Of a stretch of 64,000 bases of DNA, positions 62,809 to 64,000 are shown piece by piece. The number at the start of each line of letters is the position of its first letter. The first letter of the stretch is position 1. Source of the DNA: Peptostreptococcaceae bacterium VA2 (GTDB lineage Bacteria; Bacillota; Clostridia; Peptostreptococcales; Peptostreptococcaceae). The position numbers and the translations under genes are program-made. The stretch spans positions 2,604,001-2,668,000 of the forward strand of contig JMMB01000007.1 in NCBI GenBank assembly GCA_000686145.1. The letters are read 5' to 3'. Under the pieces are notes generated by a model. The model ran no database searches and was not told the DNA's origin. It worked only from the letters and a program-made list of their open reading frames with translations.

Positions 62809-64000
62809 CTAAGTATTATAAATTATATTTATTTTTTCGTAATTTAATTCACTGCTATTATCTAACGATATTATTATATCATATTTTTCGCCAATTTTTT
62901 CAATTATATCACTATAATTTTTATTTATTATATTATATAAATCATTATTTATCACTATCGTAATGTTATTATACGATGTATGCACCTTAATCCTAATAAT
63001 TTCTTTTTCTATAGTGTCTACTAAGTAGTTAACTGATTTATTATAAGCCTTGCCTTCACATTTTATACATTCATCTAAATAATACTTATCTATAGAATCT
63101 TTTTCTCGTCTCCTCGCCACTTCTACTAAACCTAATTTAGTCATACCTAAAACTTCAGACTTTCTTTTGTCTTTTTGTAATTGTATTTCTAATGTCTTTA
63201 AGAGTTCGTCTTTATAATTATCTTTATGCATATCTATAAAATCAATTATAATTATCCCACCTATATCCCTAAGTTTTAATTGTTTGCATATTTCTACCGC
63301 AGCTTCTAAGTTAGTTTTATATACAGTTTCATCTAGCTTCAAACTACCAGTAAATTTACCTGTATTAACGTCTATTACTGTAAGGGCTTCAGTCTTTTCT
63401 ATTATCAAATATCCCCCACTTTTTAACCATACTTTTTTATTCAAACATTTTTCTATTTGATTATTTACTTTGTATAAATCAAATACGTCTTTATTTTCTT
63501 CTAATACTAATTTTTCTACATATTCTTTTTTTATAGATTTTAATATTATTTTCAACTCTTCATACTTTATACTGTCATTAGTTATTATTTTGTCTACATG
63601 TTCATTTGCATTGTCTTTTACATATTTAGTACAAAAATCTAGACTTTTATATAAAAGCTTAGGTCCCATTCCTAACTTATATTCTTTTTGTATATTTTCA
63701 TATTGTTTTTTTAATTCTTCTATATCTTCTTGTAATTCTTCTTTGCTACATCCTATTGCTTCGGTTCTTATAATCAAGCCTACATTTTCTTCGTTTATAG
63801 ATTTTGCAATTTTCTTTAATCTAAATCTTTCTTTTTCTAATGTGATTTTATTTGATATAGTGGTTCTACTATTTGATGGTATATAAACTAAATATCTTCC
63901 TGCTAAACTTATTTCAAGATTTAACTTAGCTCCCTTAGTTCCTATTTCTTCTTTGTTTATTTGGACTAAAATTTCTTGCCCACACTTTATATTAGTATCT
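62809..64000 (-). CDS. rng: Ribonuclease E/G family protein (partial, N-terminus off the right edge)
   Basis: The reading frame is open from the right edge to the stop at 62809 (397 codons visible). The first visible part, GQEILVQINKEEIGTKGAKL followed by NLEISLAGRYLVYIP, is the S1/RNase H-like start of RNase G. VIDVNTGKFTG (catalytic Asp) and GGIIIIDFIDM form the active site, and DECIKCEG holds the zinc-link Cys pair. RNase G processes 16S rRNA and mRNAs. A TTG at 63777 is not the start, because the coding frame continues upstream. The combination with rplU-rpmA-obg is common in Clostridia. Confidence 0.93.
   Translation of the reverse strand, partial: DTNIKCGQEILVQINKEEIGTKGAKLNLEISLAGRYLVYIPSNSRTTISNKITLEKERFRLKKIAKSINEENVGLIIRTEAIGCSKEELQEDIEELKKQYENIQKEYKLGMGPKLLYKSLDFCTKYVKDNANEHVDKIITNDSIKYEELKIILKSIKKEYVEKLVLEENKDVFDLYKVNNQIEKCLNKKVWLKSGGYLIIEKTEALTVIDVNTGKFTGSLKLDETVYKTNLEAAVEICKQLKLRDIGGIIIIDFIDMHKDNYKDELLKTLEIQLQKDKRKSEVLGMTKLGLVEVARRREKDSIDKYYLDECIKCEGKAYNKSVNYLVDTIEKEIIRIKVHTSYNNITIVINNDLYNIINKNYSDIIEKIGEKYDIIISLDNSSELNYEKINIIYNT

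Overview
The window is AT-rich, densely packed and mostly minus-strand. It reads as a chromosomal segment of an anaerobic, spore-forming Firmicute of the Peptostreptococcaceae (Clostridioides/Paeniclostridium/Paraclostridium group). The evidence is the sporulation and germination genes (spoIIP, gpr), a complete D-proline reductase (prd) operon for Stickland fermentation, a selenocysteine system, T-box and CIRCE regulation, and low-GC codon use. The genus is an inference. There are no rRNAs, CRISPR arrays, transposases or prophage genes; the region looks like core genome with a few lineage-specific inserts. LAYOUT: 1-510, partial MerR regulator. 510-12.5 kb (minus): class I heat-shock operon hrcA-grpE-dnaK-dnaJ behind a perfect CIRCE, then hemW, an APC permease, lepA, an 86-aa membrane protein, spoIIP and gpr. 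12.7-19.5 kb: rpsT (plus), holA, a ComEC channel protein without its nuclease-like domain, a GNAT/DUF2156 pair, a metallo-beta-lactamase lipoprotein (plus) and tcdA. 19.5-29.2 kb: the prd operon, read prdR, then prdC-prdA-95aa-prdB-prdD-prdE-prdF-tauE-like. It has a sigma-54 promoter before prdC and two tandem palindromes near the prdR stop that may be the PrdR binding sites. 29.3-39.2 kb: tRNA-Sec, a 3D-domain protein, rhodanese, ung, a large orphan histidine kinase and selB-selA-selD. 39.2-41.3 kb: comEA and a D,D-carboxypeptidase. 41.4-47.8 kb: a four-gene operon of a GrpE-like protein, an Hsp70-like protein, a helical-repeat protein and a beta-CASP metallo-hydrolase. This is the best candidate for an undescribed system. 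47.9-51.8 kb: serine and threonine deaminases with ridA. 51.8-56.3 kb: T-box-leuS, rsfS, yqeK, nadD. 56.4-58.3 kb (plus): frameshifted recX, a 31-aa membrane peptide, rnz. 58.3-64 kb (minus): NADH oxidase/CoA-disulfide reductase, yhbY, obg, rpmA-prp-rplU and partial rng. HOW IT FITS TOGETHER: PrdA and PrdB form D-proline reductase, PrdC feeds it electrons, PrdF makes D-proline from L-proline, and PrdR activates the operon through sigma-54. PrdB, PrdC and SelD each have an in-frame UGA. The machinery that decodes it (tRNA-Sec, SelA, SelB, SelD) lies within 16 kb, so enzyme and decoding system are almost side by side. Naive ORF calling breaks all three selenoproteins; corrected coordinates are given. 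Several other starts have been moved to the codon with a proper ribosome binding site.
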